Shown: piece by piece, positions 51,753 through 60,136 of the stretch
Layout: every line of letters begins with the position of its first letter
Numbering within the stretch: position 1 is the first letter of the stretch
Origin: JAUVDZ01 sp042568205
Lineage (GTDB): Bacteria; Patescibacteriota; Gracilibacteria; UBA1369; PNNO01
Reading direction: 5' to 3'
DNA length: 64,000 nt
Assembly: GCA_042568205.1 (NCBI GenBank)
Contig: JBHPJE010000004.1
Span: 18,044-82,043 of the forward strand
Made by a program: the position numbers and the translations under genes
Notes under the pieces: generated by a model
Databases searched by the model: none
The model's input: the letters and a program-made list of their open reading frames with translations, nothing else
What the model was told of the DNA's origin: nothing

Positions 51753-52223
51753 TTATGTTAGTTTTGATCCTAAACCTTGAGCATCATCGTCAGTTGAAAG
51801 ACCTTCGTAATCATCTGTTCGTGTAGCTTCTCTAACTCTATCTTCAATATTTTCATCTGGATCATCTTCTTGTCTAGCTTTATCAATTGTATCCAAAGCT
51901 TCTTTAATTAATTGTTTTAACTCTTCAACTAATGGGCTTAATTTATCTTCTTTTTCTGATACTACTCCATTAACGTAGTCAGCCTCCATTAGATTAAGCT
52001 GATTTGCTGCATTGTTACATGCTTCAACACCACCATCTCTCCTATCAAAATCAAATAAATCAGAATCATTAAAAACACTTTTCATACGATCAAGTATTGA
52101 AAATGCTTTTTCTTTTAATTCTGAGAAATGATCATGTTCAGAAAGAGTGTGTAATTCTTCAGCTAATGCATGTAATTCGTGAGAGATTGCCTCACCATTT
52201 AATTTTGGTTCTTGTTTTTCCAT
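51753..52223 (-). CDS. Acidic helical hypothetical protein
   Basis: This 156-residue, strongly acidic, predicted all-helical protein opens MEKQEPKLNGEAISHELHALAEELHTLSEHD and ends in an Asp/Glu-rich stretch (EDDPDENIEDRV). No family recognised. It is first gene of a two-gene unit behind a near-consensus promoter that overlaps the promoter of the divergent PaaK-like gene. Confidence 0.65.
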   Translation of the reverse strand: MEKQEPKLNGEAISHELHALAEELHTLSEHDHFSELKEKAFSILDRMKSVFNDSDLFDFDRRDGGVEACNNAANQLNLMEADYVNGVVSEKEDKLSPLVEELKQLIKEALDTIDKARQEDDPDENIEDRVREATRTDDYEGLSTDDDAQGLGSKLT

Positions 52224-52252
52224 CTTATTTTTTAGTTAAGTTTACTGTATAT

Positions 52253-52281
52253 ATTATACCATTTTTCGCCACACTGGTCAA
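52253..52281 (-). promoter_or_regulatory. Promoter for 51753-52223
   Basis: On the minus strand TTGACC (52276-52281) and TATAAT (52253-52258) are separated by 17 bp. Its -35 overlaps that of the rightward promoter 52275-52303 by five bases. Confidence 0.75.
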
Positions 52282-52303
52282 TCGAGGGCCATTATGTTAT
52301 AAT
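52275..52303 (+). promoter_or_regulatory. Promoter for PaaK-like gene
   Basis: TGGTCA (52275-52280) and TATAAT (52298-52303) are separated by 17 bp; transcription would start about 20 nt before ATG 52330. Confidence 0.55.
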
Positions 52304-52329
52304 AACTTTTAGATTTTACCCTCACACAA

Positions 52330-53649
52330 ATGCTAAGACTTATTTATTACATTTTGGCCTTAAAACCAGCAGAAAAAATGAATGCTGCTCAAATTGAGCG
52401 ACTACAAGATAAACGTTTAAGAAAGCTTTTAAAACACGTTCTTACTCACTCAAAATTCTACAAGGAATATTATAAAAAAGCAGGAATCACACTTGATAAT
52501 TATAAAAAAGTTCCAATTCGTGATATTCCAACTATCAACAAGCAAATCATGATGGAGAATTATGATGACTTTGTTTGTGATCCTAATCTTAAGCACAAAA
52601 AATTAGAAAAGTTTATTGCTGATCATCCAAAAACCGGAGATAAATATATGAACAAATATCATGTAATTCATACATCCGGATCAACTGGGAAAGTGGGAAT
52701 TTTTGTTTATGGTCCTAATGATTGGGCTATTCTTATGGCAATGGCAATAAATCGCGTTACTAAGACCAAAGTCAATCTATTTAAAAAGGCTCGGTTGGCA
52801 TATATTGGAGCAATGGGCGGACATTATGCTGGGATAAGCTTGGCATCTTCTGCTCCGAAGTTCTTATTTGATTTTGTAGCGATTGATATAAATAGTCCTC
52901 TTGAAGAAATTATTAAGAAAGTTAATGAGTTTCAGCCGCGAACTTTAAGTGGATATTCTTCAGGGGCATATTTGATTGCTCAGGAGCAATTAAAAGGTAA
53001 TGTTGATATTCATTTAGAGAAAATTTTATGTTCAGGGGATCCATTAAGTCCGCATATGCAGGAAAAAATTGTTGAAGCGTTTGATGTTGAACCAACTAAC
53101 TACTATGCATCTTCTGAGTCTATCTGTATGGCTTCGCACTGCGATAAACACAAAGATCTTCATATGTTTGATGATTGGCATGTTTTTGATTTTGATAAAG
53201 AGAATTTGATCATGACGACTCTTTATAATTTCACTCAACCATTGATTCGATATGAAATGAATGATGCTGTTGCACTTGAAGAAAAAGGTTGTGATTGTGG
53301 TTGGAGTTTTCCTGTTATTAAAAATATTGCAGGGCGTGCTGAAGAATTTTTGTGGTTTGATAAGAAAGATGGAGGCCGTGACTTTTTGCATCCTCTTGTT
53401 TTAGTTGAGTTTTTTGTTGAAGGATTGGATAAGTTTCAATTTATCCAGAGATCTAAACATAAATTAGATTTGCATATTGTTGCTCATGGGGATAAAGATA
53501 AGATTAAAAAGGCTGCAGAAAAAGAGATTAATAAGATTTTAGAATCAAAAGATTTACACAATGACGTTAAAATCGATATTGAAATGGTAAAAGATATTAA
53601 AAACGATGAAAAAACAGGGAAGTTTAAGTTGATTGTTCCGCTTAAGTAA
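52330..53649 (+). CDS. PaaK/CapK-like adenylate-forming enzyme
   Basis: This 439-residue protein has the AMP-binding P-loop-like motif HTSGSTGKVGIF (about 113-124), YYASSES near 257-263, and PLIRYEMNDAV with GRAEEF near 310-340. These match the phenylacetate-CoA ligase/coenzyme F390 synthetase (PaaK/CapK) branch of adenylating enzymes. A Cys pair (CDCG) near residue 319 may bind metal. Substrate cannot be inferred; CapK-type relatives often sit in surface polysaccharide loci. There is no acyl carrier or CoA partner gene nearby. Confidence 0.85.
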   Translation: MLRLIYYILALKPAEKMNAAQIERLQDKRLRKLLKHVLTHSKFYKEYYKKAGITLDNYKKVPIRDIPTINKQIMMENYDDFVCDPNLKHKKLEKFIADHPKTGDKYMNKYHVIHTSGSTGKVGIFVYGPNDWAILMAMAINRVTKTKVNLFKKARLAYIGAMGGHYAGISLASSAPKFLFDFVAIDINSPLEEIIKKVNEFQPRTLSGYSSGAYLIAQEQLKGNVDIHLEKILCSGDPLSPHMQEKIVEAFDVEPTNYYASSESICMASHCDKHKDLHMFDDWHVFDFDKENLIMTTLYNFTQPLIRYEMNDAVALEEKGCDCGWSFPVIKNIAGRAEEFLWFDKKDGGRDFLHPLVLVEFFVEGLDKFQFIQRSKHKLDLHIVAHGDKDKIKKAAEKEINKILESKDLHNDVKIDIEMVKDIKNDEKTGKFKLIVPLK

Positions 53650-53665
53650 ATATTCTAGATGGTTG

Positions 53666-53693
53666 TTGACAAATATTCACGAAGGTGTATAGT
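53666..53693 (+). promoter_or_regulatory. Promoter for 53720-54436
   Basis: Perfect TTGACA (53666-53671) and TATAGT (53688-53693) are separated by 16 bp; expected start is about 20 nt before ATG 53720. Confidence 0.75.
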
Positions 53694-53719
53694 TTGCGCC
53701 TATTTGTTAATAAACGAAT

Positions 53720-54436
53720 ATGCCAGAAAGAACAGAATTTAAACCAGAAGCACTTGTAAGAAAAAGTATGTTTGAGCAAGCTGTGGCCGATTATTTCCAG
53801 GGTGAGCCGGAACATATGCGCACTTTAGATCAAAGAATCAGAAACATTCTAAAAAATTGCGCAGATACAGAAGAGTATATGACTTTAATAGGTTGTTTAA
53901 AAAATTATACATTAAAATTGAGGGGAATTGAACCAGAGCCACATAAAAGACGTGAAGCTGTGCGACTAAGAGATGCCTTAATAAAAAAATTAAATGACGA
54001 ATATTTAGAAGGTGGAGAATTTCACTTTCCTACTGATAGAGAAAAAGAATATAAAGAAGCAGTTGATACGAGAACTAAGGTTAATGAAGTGTTAATTGGG
54101 CATTTCAGAGATGAATTATTACTAAAATTTGGAGAAGTTGTAGTATTAATGAGGGCATTTGATGAAATATTAAAAGAAGGAGAATCAAGTCAAAGATTTC
54201 ATTTTACAAGATCAAATATGCGAGATCTTTACGAAGATATTAATACAATTAAAGATGAGTTTAATAGTGGTAGTAAAATCTGGATTTTAATCGACAGCTT
54301 GGCTAATCAATTAGATAAACAAATGAGCCAGCAGGCTTGGAATGAAGTAAATCAACAAATAATTGCAATGTTTGCAGGAAAAGTTGAAGAACTTGAAAGA
54401 TTAATTACAGCTGATGATGTTGCAGAACTGTGCTAA
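53720..54436 (+). CDS. Helical hypothetical protein
   Basis: This 238-residue soluble, charged, all-helical protein opens MPERTEFKPEALVRKSMFEQAVADYF and ends LERLITADDVAELC. No membrane segment, signal or known motif. It has its own strong promoter and is followed by another small helical protein. Confidence 0.65.
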   Translation: MPERTEFKPEALVRKSMFEQAVADYFQGEPEHMRTLDQRIRNILKNCADTEEYMTLIGCLKNYTLKLRGIEPEPHKRREAVRLRDALIKKLNDEYLEGGEFHFPTDREKEYKEAVDTRTKVNEVLIGHFRDELLLKFGEVVVLMRAFDEILKEGESSQRFHFTRSNMRDLYEDINTIKDEFNSGSKIWILIDSLANQLDKQMSQQAWNEVNQQIIAMFAGKVEELERLITADDVAELC

Positions 54437-54464
54437 ATTTCCCTTCCCCTTTAACCTTTTTCAA

Positions 54465-54935
54465 ATGACACAATTACCTGAAAATCCACCGGAACAAGAG
54501 GCAAGCCCCTATACTTTAGAAGACCTGGTGTCTCAGCATATTGGTATACTTACTAATGCAACTAACAGATTAATTGACTCTGTATTGTTAGCAGGAGGTC
54601 GAAAAGAGATATTGAGAATCGCAAATAGTTTACTAACTCAATTAGAATTAGTTGAAAGTTGTTTGTTGCAAGATAATAAACAAGACCAAGAAGCTGCTTG
54701 GCAACAACATTTAGATTACAGTGTCGCGCGCATAGCAACATTAAAAGCATTTACTGATCGGCTAAGTAAATATAATGAAGCTAAAGCTGCTGCTGAAAAA
54801 TTCTATAAAGCTTTATTCAGCTACTTATCTCAAGGAAAACAAGATCCCACAAAAAAGTTATTACAAAAAAATGAATTAGGAATCCTCTGCAAAGAATTAG
54901 AACGGATTATTGGGAGACCAAAGGTTAAGTTTTAA
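54465..54935 (+). CDS. Helical hypothetical protein
   Basis: From ATG 54465 this is a 156-residue soluble helical protein (MTQLPENPPEQEASPYTLEDLV). The frame is open from 54414, but that extension encodes an unlikely Phe/Pro-rich start and overlaps the upstream gene by 23 bp, so I prefer 54465. Hydrophobic heptads suggest a helical bundle. It could be a distant relative of 53720-54436, but I cannot show it. Confidence 0.6.
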   Translation: MTQLPENPPEQEASPYTLEDLVSQHIGILTNATNRLIDSVLLAGGRKEILRIANSLLTQLELVESCLLQDNKQDQEAAWQQHLDYSVARIATLKAFTDRLSKYNEAKAAAEKFYKALFSYLSQGKQDPTKKLLQKNELGILCKELERIIGRPKVKF

Positions 54936-54937
54936 TA

Positions 54938-54966
54938 TTTACTTAAAGCTTTGTTCCTGTTAATAT
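54938..54966 (+). promoter_or_regulatory. Promoter for folD-purF-purD
   Basis: TTTACT (54938-54943) and TAATAT (54961-54966) are separated by 17 bp, about 27 bp before the folD start codon. A weak AGGA sits 12 bp before ATG, one of the few ribosome-binding-like sites seen. Confidence 0.5.
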
Positions 54967-54992
54967 AAAGCCCGGCACTAGGAAATTCAATT

Positions 54993-55853
54993 ATGGCGCT
55001 TATAGATGGCAAAAAAATAGCTAATGAGATATATGAAAATCTTGCTGTAGAGGTTAAGGAACTTCATGATAAGCATACTCTTCAGCCGAAATTAGCTGTA
55101 ATAATGGTCGGAGACAATCCTGCCAGTCTTTCTTATATTAAACAAAAAAGGAAAGCGTGTGATAAAACAGGAATTGAATGGGTGCAATTTGATTATGATG
55201 AAAAACTAACTCAGCTTGAACTTTTAGCAAAGATTGAAGAACTAAATAATGATAATTCTATTCATGGGATTCTTGTTCAGCTACCTTTACCTGAGCATTT
55301 TGAAGTTCCAAAAGTGATTCGGGCGATTGATCCTCATAAAGATGTTGATGGATTTACCGCTTACAACCTTGGAAAAATGTTCTTAGGAACTGAATTTGAA
55401 GATTTGCCGCCTTGCACTCCTGCAGGTGTGATTAAAATGCTTGAATATTACGATATAAATCCTGAAGGTATGGATGCAACAATTGTTGGAGCATCTAATA
55501 TCGTTGGGAAACCACTTGCTACAATGCTTCTGAATCGCGGAGCAACTCCTACAATTTGTCATATTAAAACAAAAGATCTAAAAAAACATACTTTGAATGC
55601 TGATCTTTTATGTGTGGCAGTTGGAAGAGCAGGGCTTATATCTGAAGACATGGTCAAAGATGGCGCTGTTGTTATCGATATTGGAGTTAATAGAAAAGAT
55701 GATGGAAAACTCTGTGGAGATTGCGATTTTGAAACGATCGAGCCAAAAGCGTCTTATATAACTCCCGTACCTGGGGGCGCAGGACCAATGACAGTAGCAT
55801 GCTTAATGGAAAATACAGTAAAAGCTGCAAAGCGACTTAATAATATATCTTAA
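54993..55853 (+). CDS. folD: Methylene-THF dehydrogenase/methenyl-THF cyclohydrolase
   Basis: This 286-residue bifunctional enzyme interconverts 5,10-methylene- and 10-formyl-tetrahydrofolate. The catalytic Tyr48 and Lys52 are in SYIKQKRK. DGFTAYNLGKMF, PCTPAGVIKML, the NAD(P) motif GASNIVGKPLATML and the C-terminal TPVPGGAGPMTVACLMENT are all present. It heads a folD-purF-purD cluster, fitting supply of formyl groups for purine synthesis; 11 bp separate it from purF. Confidence 0.97.
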   Translation: MALIDGKKIANEIYENLAVEVKELHDKHTLQPKLAVIMVGDNPASLSYIKQKRKACDKTGIEWVQFDYDEKLTQLELLAKIEELNNDNSIHGILVQLPLPEHFEVPKVIRAIDPHKDVDGFTAYNLGKMFLGTEFEDLPPCTPAGVIKMLEYYDINPEGMDATIVGASNIVGKPLATMLLNRGATPTICHIKTKDLKKHTLNADLLCVAVGRAGLISEDMVKDGAVVIDIGVNRKDDGKLCGDCDFETIEPKASYITPVPGGAGPMTVACLMENTVKAAKRLNNIS

Positions 55854-55864
55854 CCAACGCGCTC

Positions 55865-57352
55865 ATGTGTGGAATCATAGGAATTATGGGATCGAACAAT
55901 ATTGCTCCTGAACTCTATGATGGATTAATTACCCTACAACATCGTGGTCAGGACCAAGCAGGAATGATGACTTTTGATGATAATTTTCATTTAAAAAAAG
56001 GTGATGGTCTTGCTCGTGATGTATTTAGGCAAAAGAATATGATGAGACTTACCGGTCCAATGGGAATTGCGCACGTTCGCTACCCTACTGCTGGTGGTTA
56101 TAAAGCAGCTGAATCTCAACCATTTTATGTAAATTCACCTTATGGAATTGCGCTCGTACATAACGGGAACTTAACAAATTACGAACAACTTAAAAAGCAG
56201 GTAATTGATAAAGATAAGCGGTTTTTAAATACAGGAAGCGACTCTGAGGTTTTATTAAATGTTGTTGCCCATGAATTTAGAGCACAGCATGTAAAACACT
56301 TGAAACCTGAGAATATTTTTAATGCTATGTCTAAAGTATTCAAAAGAGTAAAAGGTTCATATAGTGTGATAACTTTAGTTGGTGACCATGGAATCGTTGC
56401 TTTCAGAGATCCATATGGAATTCGACCTTTATGTATTGGAAAGCGAAAAACAACAACTAAGACTGAGTATATTATTGCTTCTGAAACAGTTGCAATTGAT
56501 ACTTTGGATTTTGAATTTGTTGATGATATTGAACCAGGAGAAGTTGTTTATATTGATAAAAAGAATAAATTACATAGAAAAATCTGTTCCGTAAAAAAAC
56601 CAAGAGCACATTGTTTATTTGAATGGGTTTATCTTGCTCGTCCAGATTCAACAATTGATAAAATCAGTGTTTATAAAACACGTTTAAGATTAGGAGAATA
56701 CCTAGTAGATCAGATCAAAGCTGCAAAAATTGATATTGATGTAGTTATTCCGGTTCCTGATAGTGCAAGAAGTTCTGCGATCCCTTTAGCACATCAACTT
56801 GGCGTTAAATATAGAGAAGGACTTATTAAAAATAGATACATTGGACGAACATTTATTATGCCTGGTCAGGCAATTCGTAGAAAATCTATTAAATTTAAAT
56901 TGAATCCAATAAAACTTGAACTTCGAAGAAAGAATGTATTACTTGTAGATGACAGCATTGTTCGAGGAAATACATCAAAAAAGATAATTGAAATGGTTAG
57001 AGCTGCAGGAGCTAAAAAGGTTTATATTGCCTCATGTGCTCCTCAATTAGTATCACCTTGTGTTTATGGCGTGGATATGCCAACTAGAAAGGATTTCGTT
57101 GCATACAATATTACTGATGAAACAATCGCAAAAGTAATTGGAGCTGATAAGGTTTTCTATCAGGAATTGAAAGATTTAGAAAAAGCAGCTCACGAAGGTA
57201 ATAAAGATATTAAAACTTTCTGTGGAGCTTGCTTCTCAGGAAAATATCCAACAAGAAATGTAACTGAAAAAACTCTTCAAGCTGCAGAAGAAGCACGGCG
57301 AAAAGCTCATCCTTTAAAAGAAGAGGCTGGAGAGCCAATGACATTGTTATAA
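55865..57352 (+). CDS. purF: Amidophosphoribosyltransferase
   Basis: This 495-residue enzyme catalyses the first committed step of purine synthesis. It starts MCGIIGIMG, with Cys2 exposed directly as the glutaminase nucleophile and no propeptide. The PRPP loop LLVDDSIVRGNTSKKI lies near 358-373. Cysteines in HCLFEWVYLARPDS, SPCVYG and FCGACFSGKYP suggest the iron-sulfur form of the enzyme, as in Bacillus, though that form has a propeptide in Bacillus. It sits between folD and purD with short gaps. Confidence 0.95.
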   Translation: MCGIIGIMGSNNIAPELYDGLITLQHRGQDQAGMMTFDDNFHLKKGDGLARDVFRQKNMMRLTGPMGIAHVRYPTAGGYKAAESQPFYVNSPYGIALVHNGNLTNYEQLKKQVIDKDKRFLNTGSDSEVLLNVVAHEFRAQHVKHLKPENIFNAMSKVFKRVKGSYSVITLVGDHGIVAFRDPYGIRPLCIGKRKTTTKTEYIIASETVAIDTLDFEFVDDIEPGEVVYIDKKNKLHRKICSVKKPRAHCLFEWVYLARPDSTIDKISVYKTRLRLGEYLVDQIKAAKIDIDVVIPVPDSARSSAIPLAHQLGVKYREGLIKNRYIGRTFIMPGQAIRRKSIKFKLNPIKLELRRKNVLLVDDSIVRGNTSKKIIEMVRAAGAKKVYIASCAPQLVSPCVYGVDMPTRKDFVAYNITDETIAKVIGADKVFYQELKDLEKAAHEGNKDIKTFCGACFSGKYPTRNVTEKTLQAAEEARRKAHPLKEEAGEPMTLL

Positions 57353-57364
57353 CTAAATTAAAAT

Positions 57365-58678
57365 ATGAAAAAAATATTATTAGTGGGAAATGGTGCCCGC
57401 GAGCATGTAATCGCAGAAGCACTTAAAAAAAGCCCACAAGATGTTTCGCTTATCGCTTATGGTAAAGCCAAAAATCCAGGAATTGCAAAACTTGCTGACC
57501 GATATGAAACAGGCCCTTTAGATGAATTCGACCAACTTAAAAAACTCGCAGTTGAAGAGAAAGTTGATTTTGCAGTTGTTGGTCCAGATGATCCAATTGC
57601 AGATGGATGTGTTGATGCTTTATTGGAAGTTGAAGTTCGATCAATGGCTCCTTTAGCAACAGTTGCAAGACTCGAATCTTCAAAATCTTTCACTCGTGAT
57701 CTATGCGCTAAATATGAAATACCTGGAAATCCAAAATTTAAAGTTTTCACTTCTTCTGACGGGATGGCTGAATTTATTGAAGAGTTAGGTGGAAAATATG
57801 TAATTAAAGCTGATGGATTAATGGGTGGGAAAGGTGTGAAAGTGAGCGGTGAGCATATTGAAAATCCTGAAGAAGGAATTGAATGGGCAGAAAAATGCAT
57901 CAAAAAGTTCGGCCGAGTTGTAATTGAAGAAAAATTTGTTGGTGAAGAATTTTCATTGATGTGTTTCTGTGATGGAAAGACAATTATCCCAATGCCTGCA
58001 ATCCAAGATCATAAAAGAGCACACAATGGCGATACAGGTCCGAACACTGGTGGAATGGGAACTTATAGCGATGCAAACCACTTGCTGCCTTTTATCAAGC
58101 CTGAAGACGTTGCAAAAGCAATTGAAATAACACAACGCACTGCGAAAGCATTGTTTGATGAAACCGGATGCGAATTCAAAGGAATAATGTACGGTGGATT
58201 CATTGCAACTTCGACTGGCCTCGGATTAATCGAATACAATGCACGATTCGGAGATCCTGAAGCAATGAATGTTTTGCCAATTTTAAAGAGCGATTTCGTG
58301 ACTTTATGTGAGCATGTGATTGATGGGACTCTTCATTTATACGATGCCCGATTTGAACACCAAGCTACGGTTTGCAAATATGTTGTTCCTGAAGGATATC
58401 CAGAAAATCCGGTTAAAGGAGAAAAAATTGAAGTTGGAGAAGTGCCAGAAGGTGTAAAATTATACTATGCTTCGGTAGACGAGCGTGACGATGGAATTTA
58501 TATGAGTGGAAGCCGCGCATTAGCCTTTGTAGGAATCGCAGATACAATCAGCGAAGCAGAAAAAATAGCCGCTTCAGCTCTGTCGAGCGTTAGCGGCAAA
58601 GTTTTTTATCGTGATGACATAGGAACCGACGCTTTAATACAAAAGCGTGTGGATCATATGAAGGAATTGAGAGGCTAA
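57365..58678 (+). CDS. purD: Phosphoribosylamine-glycine ligase
   Basis: This 437-residue ATP-grasp enzyme catalyses the second step of purine synthesis. It has GNGAREHVIAEAL at the start, the ATP-binding VIKADGLMGGKGV, QDHKRAHNGDTGPNTGGMGTYSD, and NARFGDPEAMNVLPIL. The insertions and the stretch ATVCKYVVPEGYPENP look more like archaeal PurD than the E. coli type (inference by eye). It ends 3 bp before the stop of the convergent gene 58682-59398. Confidence 0.95.
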   Translation: MKKILLVGNGAREHVIAEALKKSPQDVSLIAYGKAKNPGIAKLADRYETGPLDEFDQLKKLAVEEKVDFAVVGPDDPIADGCVDALLEVEVRSMAPLATVARLESSKSFTRDLCAKYEIPGNPKFKVFTSSDGMAEFIEELGGKYVIKADGLMGGKGVKVSGEHIENPEEGIEWAEKCIKKFGRVVIEEKFVGEEFSLMCFCDGKTIIPMPAIQDHKRAHNGDTGPNTGGMGTYSDANHLLPFIKPEDVAKAIEITQRTAKALFDETGCEFKGIMYGGFIATSTGLGLIEYNARFGDPEAMNVLPILKSDFVTLCEHVIDGTLHLYDARFEHQATVCKYVVPEGYPENPVKGEKIEVGEVPEGVKLYYASVDERDDGIYMSGSRALAFVGIADTISEAEKIAASALSSVSGKVFYRDDIGTDALIQKRVDHMKELRG

Positions 58679-58681
58679 AGC

Positions 58682-59398
58682 TTATTCTTCCTCTAATTCA
58701 GCATATCTTCCTGAATCTGCATCACATCCACCTGTAAAACTAACTTTTAGCATTGCTGAATCAACTACAGCTTCTTCAAGTTGTTCTAAATTTTTATATT
58801 CTTCACCTTGTTCTGATAATACTAATAGTGCTCCCATAATTTCATTAAGTGTTTTTAAAGCATCAGCTGGATCTGTTTGCCTAATTACGTCCGCAACTTC
58901 ATTAGGTAAAAAACCTTTTGCTTCAAGTTCTTGAATTTGCTCAAGGACATAAGGATCAAAATCTTTTGAATTATCAGTTGCTTCAACTTGGCTTGTAGAT
59001 CCAGTAACTTTTGCTAACTCTGCATTTCTTTCTGCTTCAATTTGCTCTACTTTTTCTCTAAGTTCTGCATCCTCTTCAGCAGTAAGATCTCCTTTATATT
59101 GGAGTAATAAAGCATTCATTTTTTCTCGGCAAGTTTCGTGTATAGCCTCAATATTTTTAGCTCTTTCTATTGCTTCTAATATTGCTTCAAGCATTTCAGT
59201 AGCTAATTGTTCATTTGTAGAAGCATATATATTACGAGCAAGGGCTTGATTAAGATTCCCTGTAGCTAATTCTGCTTCAACTCTTTGAATTAATTCTGGG
59301 GAAAACTGACCAGAGTTATTTCTAGTTGCTGTCCCTAAAAATTCTGACATATCTGCTCTAGCTTCCGATGCAGCGTCGGGTGTGTCTTTTTTTGACAT
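58682..59398 (-). CDS. Acidic helical protein, paralogue of the upstream gene
   Basis: This 238-residue soluble acidic protein has an N-terminal domain (about 30-135, FSPELIQRVEAELATGNLNQ...) that aligns with residues 35-135 of the neighbouring 59409-59831 product. It carries an extra C-terminal region (about 145-238, FDPYVLEQIQELEAKGFLPNEVADVI) that may be a related, further repeat. No known family. It is separated by 10 bp from its paralogue, so co-transcribed. Confidence 0.65.
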   Translation of the reverse strand: MSKKDTPDAASEARADMSEFLGTATRNNSGQFSPELIQRVEAELATGNLNQALARNIYASTNEQLATEMLEAILEAIERAKNIEAIHETCREKMNALLLQYKGDLTAEEDAELREKVEQIEAERNAELAKVTGSTSQVEATDNSKDFDPYVLEQIQELEAKGFLPNEVADVIRQTDPADALKTLNEIMGALLVLSEQGEEYKNLEQLEEAVVDSAMLKVSFTGGCDADSGRYAELEEE

Positions 59399-59408
59399 AT
59401 TGAATTGA

Positions 59409-59831
59409 TTAGAGTTTTAAAATTGCGTCAGTAACTCCAAGCGCTGCTAATCTTTTCTTGAATTCAGCGTCTAAAGTTTCTACTTCATCCAAATATTGTT
59501 CTGAGCTTAAACCAGCATCAGGATTCAATAATTGTTCACGTCTTTCGCTAAATTCTTGCAAAACTGCTTCAACTTTTTGACCGCTTTCTCTTCCAGCTTT
59601 TACTGCTTCGAACATTTTACGAGCTTCAGATTCTGTTTCCCAATTAAAAATTGCTCTAACCATTCTCTTAGTAAGAACATCGTCAGCTAATGATTGTTTT
59701 ACTTCTGCTACAAATTCTGGAGAGTATTCAGGAGAATAATCCTTTGCTTCTTCACCAACGCTTATAAATGCAGCCATCGTTTCTAGAGTTTCATCTCTAG
59801 GGTCCCTTGGACCTGATTGTTGTTCAGTCAT
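59409..59831 (-). CDS. Acidic helical protein, paralogue of the downstream gene
   Basis: This 140-residue all-helical acidic protein shares the pattern (F/Y)SPE(L/F)xxxVxxxLA...RxI...(A)xxMxEA...xxxR...L...E...LxxxVxxLxAExxxxLA with 58682-59398, showing a tandem duplication. No signal peptide or membrane helix. Function unknown. Confidence 0.65.
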   Translation of the reverse strand: MTEQQSGPRDPRDETLETMAAFISVGEEAKDYSPEYSPEFVAEVKQSLADDVLTKRMVRAIFNWETESEARKMFEAVKAGRESGQKVEAVLQEFSERREQLLNPDAGLSSEQYLDEVETLDAEFKKRLAALGVTDAILKL

Positions 59832-59914
59832 GTTGAATTTGGTTAATAATGGAATAGTTATAAGTAAACATTCCCGACATCATTACAAAATAAATTCAAC
59901 CTTATGGCAAATAT

Positions 59915-59940
59915 AAAGAAAAGCCTTATTCAAGGCATTT
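59915..59940 (-). terminator. Terminator for the stomatin-like operon
   Basis: On the minus strand GCCTT-GAAT-AAGGC (59923-59936) is extended by A-T pairs and followed by TTTTCTTT. It lies 30 bp after the stop of 59971-60120. Confidence 0.6.
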
Positions 59941-59970
59941 TAAACCTTTATTAAGAAGTTTTTTAATTTT

Positions 59971-60120
59971 TTACTCCTCGTGCTCATCACTTGATTCGTG
60001 TTTTTCATGTTTCCCATATTCAGCTGTATTGTAGTCCCCTGTTCCTTTACCTTTCCAAGTAGCTGAGCCACTGTGAAGAAGTCCGATTTTACGAAGAAAA
60101 TCTAATATCTTTTTAAGCAT
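59971..60120 (-). CDS. Small protein next to the stomatin-like gene
   Basis: ATG 60120 opens a 49-residue frame: an amphipathic basic N-terminus (MLKKILDFLRKIGLL), a central SGSATWKGKGTGDYNTAEYGK segment, and a His/Glu-rich tail (HEKHESSDEHEE). It begins 16 bp after the stomatin-like stop and is followed by a terminator, so it is the last gene of that unit. The Gly/Trp/Tyr-rich middle looks conserved rather than random. Possibly metal-binding by its His/Glu tail (inference). Confidence 0.6.
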   Translation of the reverse strand: MLKKILDFLRKIGLLHSGSATWKGKGTGDYNTAEYGKHEKHESSDEHEE

Positions 60121-60136
60121 TCTTAATTGTAGTTAA

